Shown here: piece by piece, positions 33,074-45,150 of the stretch
Layout of the letters: each line of letters starts with the position of its first letter
Numbering within the stretch: the stretch's first letter is position 1
Source of the DNA: Pseudopithomyces maydicus
Taxonomy: Eukaryota > Ascomycota > Dothideomycetes > Pleosporales > Didymosphaeriaceae
Assembly (NCBI GenBank): GCA_026873275.1
Contig: JANTUC010000003.1
Coordinates: 1,860,001-1,924,000 of the forward strand
Direction of reading: 5' to 3'
Length of the DNA: 64,000 bases
The notes under the pieces: generated by a model
The model's input: only the letters and a program-made list of their open reading frames with translations
Database searches by the model: none
Told to the model about the DNA's origin: nothing
Program-made: the position numbers and the translations under genes

Positions 33074-36000
33074 ACTTATACTAATTATTTAAAGGCTTAA
33101 TTATATTATTTTATTTACTTAAATACTATATCCTTCTTAATTAATATTATTAAGGATATAGTTATCTTAGAGTAATCCTTAATAAATTATTTATTAAATC
33201 TATAAAATTCTAAGAATTCTTATATATCTCTTATAATTTTTAAAATTAATTATACTTATATAGTTTCAATCTTATTAGGACTTATACTAAAGCCTTTTAT
33301 ATTAATAATACATCTTAAGAACTCTAGTTCTATAATATAAAATTTATATTTTTCTAATTTAATCCTTAAATAGGCTTTTTGTAAAGCTTTTAATATAATT
33401 TTAATATATTCTATATATTCTTTCTTATTTTCTAAGTATATAAGGATGTTATTTAGATAAATAACTATAAAGATATTAAAATAGTTTCTAAGTATATTAT
33501 TAATTAGTTCTTAGAATATTACTAGTATATTAATTAGTCTAAATAGTATAACTATATATTTAAATAGGCTATATTGTAATCTAAATATTATTTTCTATTC
33601 TTTACCTTTTTTTATTTTAATAAAGTAGTATCTATCTCTTAAGTCTATAGCTATAAATATCTTAGCTCTTAAGAGTCTATTTTATAGTTTTAAAATATTT
33701 GGTAACAGATATCTATTTTTAATTATAATATTATTAAGTGTTTAATAATTAATATATAATTATAATTCGCTATTTTTCTTAAGTATGAACATAAATAGAC
33801 TTATTATAAATAATTTAAATTTTTATATGTAACCTTTATTAAGGTTTTTATTAATAAATTCCTTTTTCTATTTAAGTTCTTTTCCTAACTTACTATATAG
33901 TAGTCTAAAGAGTAGTATTTTCCCTTTTTCTAGGTTAATTATATAATTTTAAAATTAATACTTAAATAAGTTTACTTTTCCTTCCTTTTTTAAAATAAAT
34001 AACTCTATTCTTTATATTTATTAGAGATATTATAAATTATATATTTTTTCTTTTTATATTTTTTAATTTAGTAGTGCCTACTAGCGTCTACTAAGATAAA
34101 TTCTAATTTATTAACTTTTTATTATAAATTTAAATTATTAATTATGCTCTTATCCGCTATTAGTATTATATAATATATAGATTTTAACTATAATATATAT
34201 TTATAATTTCTTATTAAAAGCTCTTTCTTTCCCTAATATATTTATAGGTTATATTTTTATAGCTAAGGGATACTTAGGATTAAGTTATATTAACTTATAT
34301 TTAAAATATTTAAAATAATCTACTTCTAGTGCTTATAGATCTTAAGTATTATTATAATTTTATATTATATATTTAATTATCTTAGTAATCGGTGTCTATT
34401 TGCGACGTAAATAACGAAAAGAGTTATTTTAAGTTATTTTTTAAGTCTGGCTTATTAAATAATCTTTTTTAAAATAAAATTTCTTTAAGCTCCTAAATCT
34501 AGTAAAGCTTTAATTTATATTTCTTTATTATATATTACTAATAGCTTAATAAGCGATGCCTAATTAGTTACTAGTATATTTAATTTTATTACAGCTCTAT
34601 TAAGTCCACTTAGTAGTTTAAAAAGACTTTTTACTTCTTTTACCTCTTTTATCTACTTTTATACACCTAAAGGGTTTACTTATCTCTATTATATTAAGCT
34701 ATTTATCTTTATTAAATTTAAATATAATTTTAGTTCTTATATGCTTTTAGCAACTCTTATATAAATATATTTACTAATATTCTTAAGTATATATACTATT
34801 AATAATAAGTATTATTATTATATTTTCTCCTTTAAGGTATTCTAGAAAATATTATTAAATTCGCTTATCCTAAAAGTATATATTATAATTATTAATTTAA
34901 TAATTAAACTATTCCTATTAACAGCAAGACTACTTAGAAAGAAATTAATATTTTTTTAGCCCTATAGTAAATAGTATACTAATTATAATTATATAACTTC
35001 TAGTTTAAATATTTATGCTTAGGGTTTTAATAGTCTAATATATAATCTAATTTATAAGTTTTCTTTTTATTTTTATAGACTTTCTTCTTTAATTATTATT
35101 AATACCTCTCTTATCCCTATTTAATATTAGCTTTACTAACGTACTTAAGTTACTAATTATTTAGGTATAGAACTAATTTTTTAAAAAATCTTTATTCTAT
35201 AGTTAGAATTCTTTTTCTAGAGGTTCTATTTATATAAGTTTATTAAAATACTTTATAATATTAATTAGTTTAGCTTAAGGATATAGCGTAGGTGCTTATA
35301 ATTATATAAGTTTAAAATTATTACTTAGTCCTTTATATAAATCCTTATAAAGTTATAAATTATTTAAGTCTAAGTATTTATTTAGGTTTATATTACTTAT
35401 TTTATTTATAAAACCTATTCGTTTTCGTCGTCCTAGTCGTTAGTAATAATAATTATATTTAATTATTTAATAATTTTACTCTTAGATTTATAGTTCCTAA
35501 TAATATAATCTAATTTATTATAGTTAAAATAAGTATATTACTCCTTTTAATTAAACAGAGTCCCTTCTTAAGGTTTATTAAAGGTGTACTTAAATTTATT
35601 TAGTCTATTAATATTTTTTAAAATTTTATTATATATTCTAGTTTTCTTCTCTTCTTTTTTATTATTATATTATTCAGTTTTATCAGCTAGTAGCTGTAGG
35701 GATTATTTATAACTTATTATTTAATAATAATTATATAATAACTAGTTCGTCCGCTTAACTTGCTATATATAGATTAAAATTTTCTATAATTTTTATATTT
35801 CTAGTATAATTCATACTATTCTATATTAATTTTAATAATTTTATTATAAAGTTCTTATAATATATTAATTATAACTCTACTATGTAGAAGTTCTTTACGT
35901 ATAAATTTCTTAAGTCCTTACTTATATATCTTATATAGGGAATTATTATTTCAGTTAATTTATATAATATAATATTTAAACTTTGCAGTATATTCAGCTG

Positions 36001-36650
36001 CTAAGTATATTTATTAAAAATATTAAATAACTTTTTTAGCGTAAAACTTTTTATTAGCTAAACTAAAGAGTTATTTAATTTAAGTATAAAAGATATTATA
36101 ATTTTTAATAAGTTAGTTAATTTAATCTCCGTCTTAGTTTTCCGCTTAAAAAATATACCTTAATATATAATTAAATTTAATTAGCCAGTTCGCTTCTTAT
36201 ATATATAATAATAAAAATAACTTTATCCTTATCTTCTATATCTTTATTAATATAGTAAAAGTATAGGTTAAGTTAGAGTAACTATATTTTAAGTTTATAT
36301 TAATTACTATTATATAAATCTAGTTTAGCAGCTTTACTATTAGGATTATTAAATAGGATAAGGTTATTAAAGTTGCTTATATTAAAGGTATTTAAGATAT
36401 TAAGACTATAAAGGTAATTAGTTTTAGAGATTAAAGTTAGTTCTTAAATAAAAATAACTTATAGAGGGAGAAGAGTTATTAATTATATAAATAGATTAAT
36501 AGGGTAGTTAGTATCAGTATTATAAATAATACTAAATTAATAATAGGGCCTAAGTAAATCCAAATAATAGATTAATAAACAGATTAAATATAAGTATTAA
36601 AATAGATACTTTAAATTTCTATATATTATATACTAGTCCTACTTCCTAGT
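33074..36650 (-). mobile_element. Gypsy-2, 5' part (RT, protease, gag)
   Basis: On the minus strand, 33,860 down to 33,150 is a degenerate Ty3/gypsy reverse transcriptase: MFILKKNSEL, IIKNRYLLPNI, AIDLRDRYYFIKIKKG, VIYLNNILIY (originally YxDD), then YKFYIIELEFL. Just before Gypsy-1 it reads KDYSKITISL, which joins RNase H at 25,670. Protease and gag should lie between about 34,300 and 36,600, but mutation is too heavy to place them. The 5' end is not resolved. Short tandem units (CTATTAAGCGCT) at about 36,680-36,760 may be part of its 5' LTR. Confidence 0.75.
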
Positions 36651-37419
36651 AAGCAGTTTCTAAAAACTATTTTTTATTAAGCGCTTTCTATTAAGCGCTC
36701 TCTATTAAGTACTTTTTATTAAGTAGTAAAGTACTAAGTATAAATATAAAGTGCTTATTATAAAGCACTTATATAACTATATAATTATAATATAGTTATG
36801 TAATATAGCGCGTAATTATAGGAATTATTAACTCTATAGTAAGTTATTAATAGGTATAAGGCGCAGCAGCCTTGTACTAAAACTTAAATTATAATATAAT
36901 ACTACTAATTTATCGCGCTATTACTTAAGTATTATTAATTTTACTATTATAGGGTTTAATTCTTTTTTATTTAAATTTTCTTATATCAAAAGAGGCAAGT
37001 TATTCTTTATTATTAAAAAAATTAAGGATAAAAATATATCTCCTCCCTTTTATAGGTCTAATATCATATTAGTATTTTAAAATGATATTTTAAAAATTAC
37101 TAAGCCGCTATTCTATTAAATAAAAGGAGAAATTAAAATTATTAAAATAAATATAATAGTAAATAGGTTTTTAATAAATAATAAAATTAATTTCTATTTA
37201 AGCCTTTATCCCCTTTAGCTTCCTTTTCTATATATTATACTAATATAGCGCTAGCGCTTAAATAGGGTATAAGTAGCCTTAGACGCTGGGAGGGTATCCT
37301 CCTTATAGATACTGTTTGGATAAGAGAAAGATTAAATTTAGTCTTTTTAAAGGACTCTTTAAATAAAAGATCTTTTAAAATTTAAAATTATATCGACGAA
37401 GTTTTAAAAAAGAAGTTAA
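36651..37419. other. AT-rich, unassigned
   Basis: Contains 14-15 bp tandem units near 36,680-36,760 and possibly the start of the Tc1-like element. Nothing else can be supported. Confidence 0.4.
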
Positions 37420-37900
37420 ACTGTATATTAAATGCAGTAAGAAATACCTTTTTATTTTACCCCTTTTTTTAATGTATAATAATATATAATTAATATATTA
37501 TTATATATTAATTATTTTTTATAAACTTTATACTAATATCTAATTAGGTTAGAAAATTCAACAAGATAACGCTAAAATTTATAAAAATAAAAAAGCTTTA
37601 TTATAGTTTAAATATAATAAAATAAGCCTTTTTACTCACCCAGCCTATAGTCTGGATTTAAATTCTATAGAAAATATTTAGTCTGTTTTAAAATATAGAG
37701 TTAATAAACGTTATAATTAGCGTTTACTAAATATTAATATAAATAAAGAAATAGAGGCTTTTAAAAGAATTATTTTTAAAAAGTAGGATAAATTACTATA
37801 AGAAATAATAAATAATTATATATTATTTATGCCTTAGCGTTGTATAGACTTAAAAGAGGCTAAGAGGTTTTATACTAAGTATTAAATAAATTTAATACTT
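37420..37900 (+). mobile_element. Tc1/mariner-type DDE transposase remnant
   Basis: The plus strand near 37,560-37,890 reads IQQDNAKIYKNKKALL, then LFTHPAYSLDLNSIENI and SVLKYRVNKRYN, with stops at former Trp codons. These are the second and third catalytic blocks of the DDE_3 fold (QQDNA; SPDLNPIEN). The 5' half and terminal repeats are not resolvable. Confidence 0.75.
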
Positions 37901-38148
37901 AATTAATCTTGTTTAAATTGAACTTTTTTAATTAATTATTATGAAAAAATTAGTTAATAAATATAAAAAGCTTTTTTAATATATCTATCAATATAAGACT
38001 AATATTTAAATAAAATAAAAAAAACTAGATTTTATACGCTAAAAAAATAATAATTAATTATATTTTATACTTTTTTCTATCCCAAATTCACTGCTAAACC
38101 TACCCCTAAAAGATTATATAAGTAAGCCTTATACTAGTCCTATTTTTT

Positions 38149-38234
38149 TTAATAAGAAAGTTGCTTTTTGCAACTACCTAGTAATAAAGAAATATACTTT
38201 ATATACTATATAACTAATAACTAGCTCTTATAAG
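38149..38234 (+). repeat. short inverted repeat, left copy
   Basis: About 86 bp starting TTTAATAAGAAAGTTGC and ending GCTCTTATAAG. It matches the reverse complement of 49,967-50,054. It contains a small hairpin (GTTGCTTTTTGCAAC). Confidence 0.65.
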
Positions 38235-38469
38235 ATACTTTTCTATCTAATTTATATAATTATAGTATGGCTCGAACGCGCGCTACTATATAATTACTAA
38301 GATAATAAAATATTAGAGTATTTAGTTTTATTATTTAATAAAGATAGCTATATTGCATATTAATAAGTAATAGGGGTAATAAAAAAATAATTTAAATAAA
38401 GCCTTATAGCGGATTGCCCTAATAATATTAAATTATAAATTATTTAAATTAATTTTTAATACTTTTAAT

Positions 38470-39245
38470 TTAATCTTAAAAGAATTTATAGTACTAGCTT
38501 CTTCTAACGCCTAATATAATTTTTATATATATATTCATTTATTTGCAGTACACGCTGTAATACTATAAATTTTAAAATTTATACTTTTAATTTTATTCAA
38601 AATAAAGCCTTCTTTTATTAATATACTAATTCTTAAATAGTATAAATTAGTTAATATAAATAAGCTCCCTACTCTAGAAGGAAAGAAAAAGACTAAGTTT
38701 TAAATATATATTAGAAAGTTAAAAATTAATAATAAAATAGTTATAATATTATAGCTGTTAGTACTAAATATTAAATTTAGGATAGCTTTTAATTCTAGTA
38801 AGTTAAATATAAGCTTATACTTATACTTATATTTATTTTAATATAAATAGAGTCTTATAGTATAGGTAATTATAACTATAGAATAAATAAGCTTAGGATA
38901 ATAGAAATAATTCTAGATAATAAAAAATACTAAATAATAAAGGATATAAAAGCTAAGAGTAGAAATAAAAAAATAAAGAAGAAGAAAAAGAACTTAAATA
39001 ATAAAATAAAGAAGATATTAGAGCCTTATAAAGGTGTAGACTAATTAGTAAAAGTAATAAAATTTTATAAGTTCCTTATAAGTAAGATATAGCTATTTAT
39101 ATTAGTTGTATTAAATAGTTATCTACTATATTATTTAGTACTAGAGTATTAATAAGTATCTATTAAAATAACTTCTTATGAATAAATCTTTTATATATAC
39201 TTTATAACTAATGGAATAATCGTGCGTTATATTAATTATTAGAAC
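38470..39245 (+). repeat. unclassified direct repeat A, copy 1
   Basis: About 770 bp resembling 40,745-41,490 in the same orientation. Shared landmarks are AATAAAATAGTTATAATATT and a GTTATCTACTATA-type segment near the end. No protein is recognisable. The family is unknown. Confidence 0.6.
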
Positions 39246-39579
39246 TTTCTGGAACCTATGAGTCTTATACTAGTCCTAAAGAAATCTCCTAAATTTTCTC
39301 TATTTTTCTATTCTTTTTTCATATTTTTATTTAATTATTTGATAGAGTTATAGGCTTTTTAAAACTATTAAAAAATCGATTACTTTTTTTACCTGTCACT
39401 CTACTGTATAATAAATTAAAACTACTTAATAGAAAAGTTTTATTATTATCTTTATTTAAGGTATAAAGTATAAAGGTAAAATAATCCCTCTATTAAGGAT
39501 CTTTATTAATAGATATATTAATTAAAGCCTTAACTAATATTATATAATTAATTAATTAACCTATTTATCTATGGGGAGA

Positions 39580-40710
39580 CCACCTCCCTATAGTATACTA
39601 TTGGAGAGGATTAAGTAATTTTATTATTAGAATAAAAAGAATAGGTAAAATAATTAAAAAATAGAATTAGTAGAGTGGATAGAGCAGGTAAAATTAAGAA
39701 AATAAATAAAATAAAGTAAAATAAAATAGAAATAGATAATAAAATATAAAAAAAATTATAAAAAGTAAAAATAGAATAAAAGGTCTTAATTTTATATATA
39801 AAATAAAAGGCATATATAAGCCTAAGCACGCAATACTAAATAATTAATAAAAAAATAGCGTATATATACGCGTCTAGCGTAATAATTCTTTTATTAAAAA
39901 TTTAATAAAAACTAGCTTCAAAATTTGCTAATAACTAAAATAATTAAAAAACCTAAATAAATGAAATTAAGCTAAAAATTAAAGATATTATTATTCTAGA
40001 GCTGTAGTAGCTAAAAGCCCTATTTTTTAAGTTTTAAAATAGCTTAACAATTTGCTTTATATTTTAAATGACTTATAAAAACTTTTTTAAAAGCACTACT
40101 ATTCTAAAGCTATAATAATTAAGGGCCCTATTTTTTAAATTTTAAAATAACTTAAAAATTTACTTTATACTCTAGATAGCTTATAAAAACTTTTTTTAAA
40201 AATATTACTACTTTAAAGCTATAATAGCCAAAGGCCCTATATTTTAAATTTTAAAATAATTTTAAAATTTATTTTATATTTAAAATAGCTTATAAGAGCT
40301 TTCTATAAAAATATAATTATTTTAGAATTATAGTAACTAAGAGTCCTGCACTTAAAATTTTAAAATAATTTAGAAATTTACTTTATAATTAGGGTAGCTT
40401 ATAAAAGCTTTTTATAGAAATACTAAATAAATACTTTACTAAAATTTTAGTATTTTTATAAATAGCTTAAAAAACTTAAAAATAATTTATTAATTATTTT
40501 TTAAGCTAAAGGGTATATCGTAAAAGATAAATATTTATTTAAAAAAATTATAAATAAAGCTTATAAACTTATAAAGTAATAGAATTATAGCTTTAAAGTG
40601 TATTATATATTTAACTTATAAAACTAATTTTTTTATATATTAAATAATTAACTTCTCTACACGTATTTAATCTCTAAAGTCTATATTATATAGCTTATCT
40701 GTTCTCTAAT
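39580..40710 (+). mobile_element. inverted 3' fragment of the copia family
   Basis: Reverse-complementary to 41,504-42,530. The part at about 40,515-40,710 is a plus-orientation LTR, and the part before it is the 3' internal region with the same tandem repeats. The 5' portion is missing, so this is a truncated second copy lying head to tail with the full element. Confidence 0.7.
39985..40430 (+). repeat. tandem repeat of about 110-120 bp, four units
   Basis: Each unit runs from a TTCTAGAGCTGTAGTAGCTA-like segment through AAGCCCTATTTTTTAAG to CTTATAAAAACTTTTTT. The mirror array lies at about 41,770-42,135 inside the full copia element. Confidence 0.7.
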
Positions 40711-40744
40711 ATATATTAAATTTTAATTATAGCTTAACTAATTT

Positions 40745-41490
40745 AAACATTAAAGTTTTTAATTTAATTTTTAAGGAATTTATAGTATTGGCGTCTCCTA
40801 ATGCCGAATATAATTTTTATATACTATATTATAGTTTTTTTATAGCTTTAAAATAATTACCTTTTATTTTATTTCTTCCTATTAAAATAAGACTATATTC
40901 TACTAGTCTACTAACTTTTTGGTAGAATAATGTAATAGATAAAAATTAATTTTTTAATTTAAAAAAAGAAAAAAGGGCTAAGCTTTAAGTATATATTAAA
41001 AAATTTAAATTTAATAATAAAATAGTTATAATATTATAGTTACTAGAATTAGATACTAAATCTAAGTTATTATTTAATTTTAGTAAATTAAAAATAAGTT
41101 TATACGTAAGCTAATACTAATACTAATACTAATATTAATACTATAAATAGACTCTTATTATATAAGTAATTATAACTATTTAATAAATAGACTTAGGATT
41201 ATAGAATTAATACTAAATAATAAAAAATATTAATTAATAAAGGATTAAAGGAACGATAATTTGAATAATAAAATAAAAGAGATACTAGAATCTTATAAAG
41301 GTAAAAGTTAATTTATAAAAGTAATAGAACTTTATAAGCTCCTTATAAATATAAAATAGCTATTTATATTAATTATATTAAATAGTTATCTACTATAGTG
41401 TTTAGTACTAGAGTGTTAATAGGTGTTAATTAAAATAGTTTCTTATAAATAAATCTTTTGTATATGCTTTATAACTAATTAATATTTATT
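40745..41490 (+). repeat. unclassified direct repeat A, copy 2
   Basis: Second copy of 38,470-39,245. It ends about 10 bp before the copia element. Confidence 0.6.
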
Positions 41491-41498
41491 TTTATTTA

Positions 41499-41503
41499 AT
41501 TAT
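41499..41503 (+). repeat. target site duplication ATTAT (left of copia)
   Basis: Identical to 49155-49159 on the other side. Confidence 0.75.
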
Positions 41504-41699
41504 TGTTGGAGGATAGATAAGCTAGATAATATAGACTTTAGAGATTAAGTGCGTGTAGAAAAATTAATTAATTAATATATAAGAAAACTAGCTCTAAGAG
41601 CTAAATATATAATATACTTTAAAATTATAGTTCTGCTACTCTATAAGCTTATAAGCTTTATCTATAAGCTTACTAGATAAATATTTATCTTTTATAATA
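41504..41699 (-). repeat. copia LTR (3' LTR of the minus-strand element)
   Basis: 196 bp. The plus-strand start is TGTTGGAGGATAGATAAG and the end is TATCTTTTATAATA. It matches 48959-49154 base for base in length. Confidence 0.8.
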
Positions 41700-41769
41700 T
41701 ACCCTTTAGCTTAATAAATAGTTAGTAAATTATTTTTAAGCTTTTTAAGCTACCTATAAGATTATTAAG

Positions 41770-42135
41770 ATTTTAATAAAGTGTTTATTTAATACTTTTA
41801 TAGGAAGCTCCTATAAGCTACCCTAATTATAGAGTAAATTTTTAAATTATTTTAAAATTTTAAATATAATATCTTTAGCCGCTACAACTCTAAAGTAATT
41901 ATACTTCTTTAAAAGAGCTCTTATAAGTTATTTAAAATATAAAGCTAATTCTTAAACTATTTTAAAACTTAAAAAGTAGGATCTTTAGTTACTATAGCTC
42001 TAGAGTAATAGTACTTCTAAAAAAGCTTTTATAAGCTATTTAAAATATAAAGTATATTTTTAAGCTATTTTAAAGCTTAAAGTATAGAATCCTTAATTAC
42101 TATAATTTTAGAGTAGTAGTACTTTTAATCTCTAG
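41770..42135 (-). repeat. tandem repeat array in copia 3' internal region
   Basis: Mirror of 39,985-40,430, with units around CTACAACTCTAAAGTAATTA and AGCTCTTATAAGTTATTTA. It lies between the end of pol and the LTR. Confidence 0.65.
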
Positions 42136-44429
42136 TTTAATTTCTCCTATTTAAACTTTCTAGTTATTTTAATTATTAGTAAATTTTTAAGCTAATCTCT
42201 ATTAAATTTTTAATAAAAGAATTACTATACTAAGCGTATATATATATACTATTCTCTTACTAATTACTTAGCGCTGTGTATTTAGGCCTATATATATCTT
42301 TTACTTTATATATAAAATAAAGACCTCTTCTACTATTTTTACTTTTTATAACTTTTTTTATACTTTATTATCTACTTTTGCTTTATTTTATTTTATTTTA
42401 CTTACTTTACTAGCTTTACTAACTCTACTTATTTTATTTATTTTACTAATTTTATTCTTTAGCTACTCTACCTACTCTATTTATTTTAATAATAAAATTA
42501 CTTAGTCTCCTACTATAGTAGTATAGCTATTATTATAAGATAATATCCTTAAACTCCCCTACTTTTTTAATTTAATTAAAGCTTTTATTAATTAATTTAT
42601 AAACTTATTAAACCTTTATTTCCGCTAAAAATCTCTACTCCCCTATTAAATATATTAAGAAGAAATCCCACTTTTAGCCTACTTAAAAGAAGTCTATTAC
42701 TTATAAGAAGTTAATTAAGTAGCCTCTTATTAATAAGAAATTTACTAATAATAAGGAAGAGCTACCTACTTATAAATATTATACTTTTTTATTAATTATT
42801 TTATATACTTATAGGCGTCTAGCTAAGAAGTCTCTTCTACCTATTATTTTATAATAGTTTTATACTATTAAGTGTAAAGCTGTCTACTCCTTAAGCCCTA
42901 AAGACTTAAATAGGTTTAAATATAAGTTTATCTTAAAGAGCTTTAATAATAATAATAAGCCTACTTTTAATCCTTTTAAAAATAAGATGTTTATTTATTA
43001 TACTCCTAATTATACTAAGTCTAGTAAGTTTTTTTCTATCCTTATTTACTTACTTTTTTAAATTAATTATTATTAAGTGCTAAGCGTGAGATCTTCTATT
43101 TAAATTATAAAAAATTTATATTTAAGGGTAAGTCTAATAATAAGTACTAAAATTATAAAAATATTTTTAGTAGGTACTACTAGCGCTACTTTTTTAATTA
43201 CTTTTATATTCTTATATAAATATTTTTTAAACTCTTTTTTTAATTTTCGCTTATTTAAATTAGGCCTACTAATTATTATTTTATTTATAATTATTTTTTA
43301 TAGCTCTATTAAAAGAAGAAGCCTAATATAAGTTTTAAATTATAAGCTCTACTAATTACTATATTAATTAATTATAGGTTATAGTACTAAAAAAGGCTTA
43401 AGTTATTATAAGGGTAATACTAGCACTATATAAGAGTAAGAGTACTAAAGAGGAACTTTCTAATAAGGCTTTAGTCACTTTAACTATTAATAAGCGCTAT
43501 AAGTAGGTCTTTAAGCTCTTTAAATAGCTTATTAAGTTATTATTTATTTAGTAGCTATTTTATTCTCTTATATAGTAGTTCTATAACTCTATAATATTTA
43601 AGTTTCTTAATTTACTTCTTATTATGCTTTGCGATTAGTTCTTTAATACTTTTTAAATTTAGTAATTCTTTAAAATAGTTAAACTGCTACTTTAATAGAG
43701 CCTTTATAAACCTATTTATAGGTATATTACTTATTTTTAAATACTAAATTTTAAATGACCCTTTAGCGTGCTCTTAATATAATTAGAGATTTTTAATATT
43801 TATATAATATAGTATAGTAATAATTTGCTTATTCTGTCCTACTACTAGCCTAATTATTTACTTATTATTATAAAAAAATTTTTAAATGTCGCTTAAATTA
43901 AGTATAAACTTTATAAAGAATCTTTTAAGTATTATAGTTTCTTTACTTATATACTCTAGTATTATAAGCTCTACTTTAGTAGTAGAAGTAATTACTATTA
44001 ATTAGTAAATAGCCTTTTATACTATAGTACCTTTAAAGAGTATTATAATATAATTATAGAAAGATTATTTAGTTTCTAGATTATTTATAAAAGAAGCGTC
44101 TCTATAAATTATAAGCTTTAGGCTTATTATAGCTCTATACTAAATTACCTCTTAATAAGAATGATATAGAAATATTATTAGGCGCTCTATAGCCTTAAAA
44201 TACTTTTTACTTAGGTTAATTAAAAAGTAAGAGAGCTTAGCGACTAAAAAAGTAATATTAGGTTATAGTATAATTATTATATATAGTATAAATTTTATAT
44301 ACTTTTAATACGCTTTAATCTCCTGCTTAATTACTTAATCTTTATATTTTAGAAATTTAATTAAAAATAGTAGTATTTTTAGTAAGTGCGCTATTAAGTT
44401 TAGGTTAAATTTCTTAGCTATTTTTTTAA

Positions 44430-45150
44430 TATAAATATTATAAATAAGGGTAATTATCTTAGTCTCTCTATTTCTAATTACCTAAATTCTTAGAAACTAT
44501 TTTACAGATCCTTTTTCTTTAAACTTATATTTATTTTAAATTTATTTAATAAGTTTTATAGCTTCTTTCTGCTAATCCTTATAATAGAGAATTAGAATAT
44601 TATTTATATAAAAGAGTATAAAGATCTTTTAATTTTTATTAAAGAATATATAAGGCTTCTTTTTAGAAATATAAAGGCTAATTACTAGTAAGGTGCTTAA
44701 GAATTTTTTATATTATAAAAGAGGTAAATCCCTTAGCCTATAAAAAGCTCTTTTGAGCTTAATATAATATTTTAGCTTATAATAGTTATTAGGTAGCTTA
44801 TAAAGCACAGGATTATTTTTATTAATAAAGGCGTTTAGGAACGCGCCTACTATATTAAATTATAGAATTTTTAGATTAAATTCTGCTATAATTATAATTA
44901 TAGTTTAAAATAATTTTATTATAAGTATTATAATATAAGTAGAGGTAATTATATTAATCTATTATAAATCTCCTTTAACTACTATATAAGTTTTGCACTT
45001 AGTAAAGTAGTTATTTTTATTATATTTATATATAAATATCTATTTTAGTGGGAGTAGGTACTTACCTATTAGGTTATTTAGAACCTCCTCCTAAGTTCCT
45101 ATTTTTAATAATATTAAAATTTCCTTATAAGCAGCGTTTTTAAATAACTA
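44430..45150 (-). pseudogene. copia reverse transcriptase remnant
   Basis: Motifs in order on the minus strand: KCKTYIVVKGD, NIVGAFLNAFINKNNPVLYK, YRLRDLPLL, and INNILILYYKD in place of the YVDD box. Broken by many TAA/TAG codons. Confidence 0.75.

Noticed and set aside
39611..39829. Hydrophobic 72-residue minus-strand frame in the RIP block as a membrane protein.
   Set aside because: AT-rich sequence yields Phe/Ile/Leu/Tyr runs by composition. It lies inside the copia fragment.
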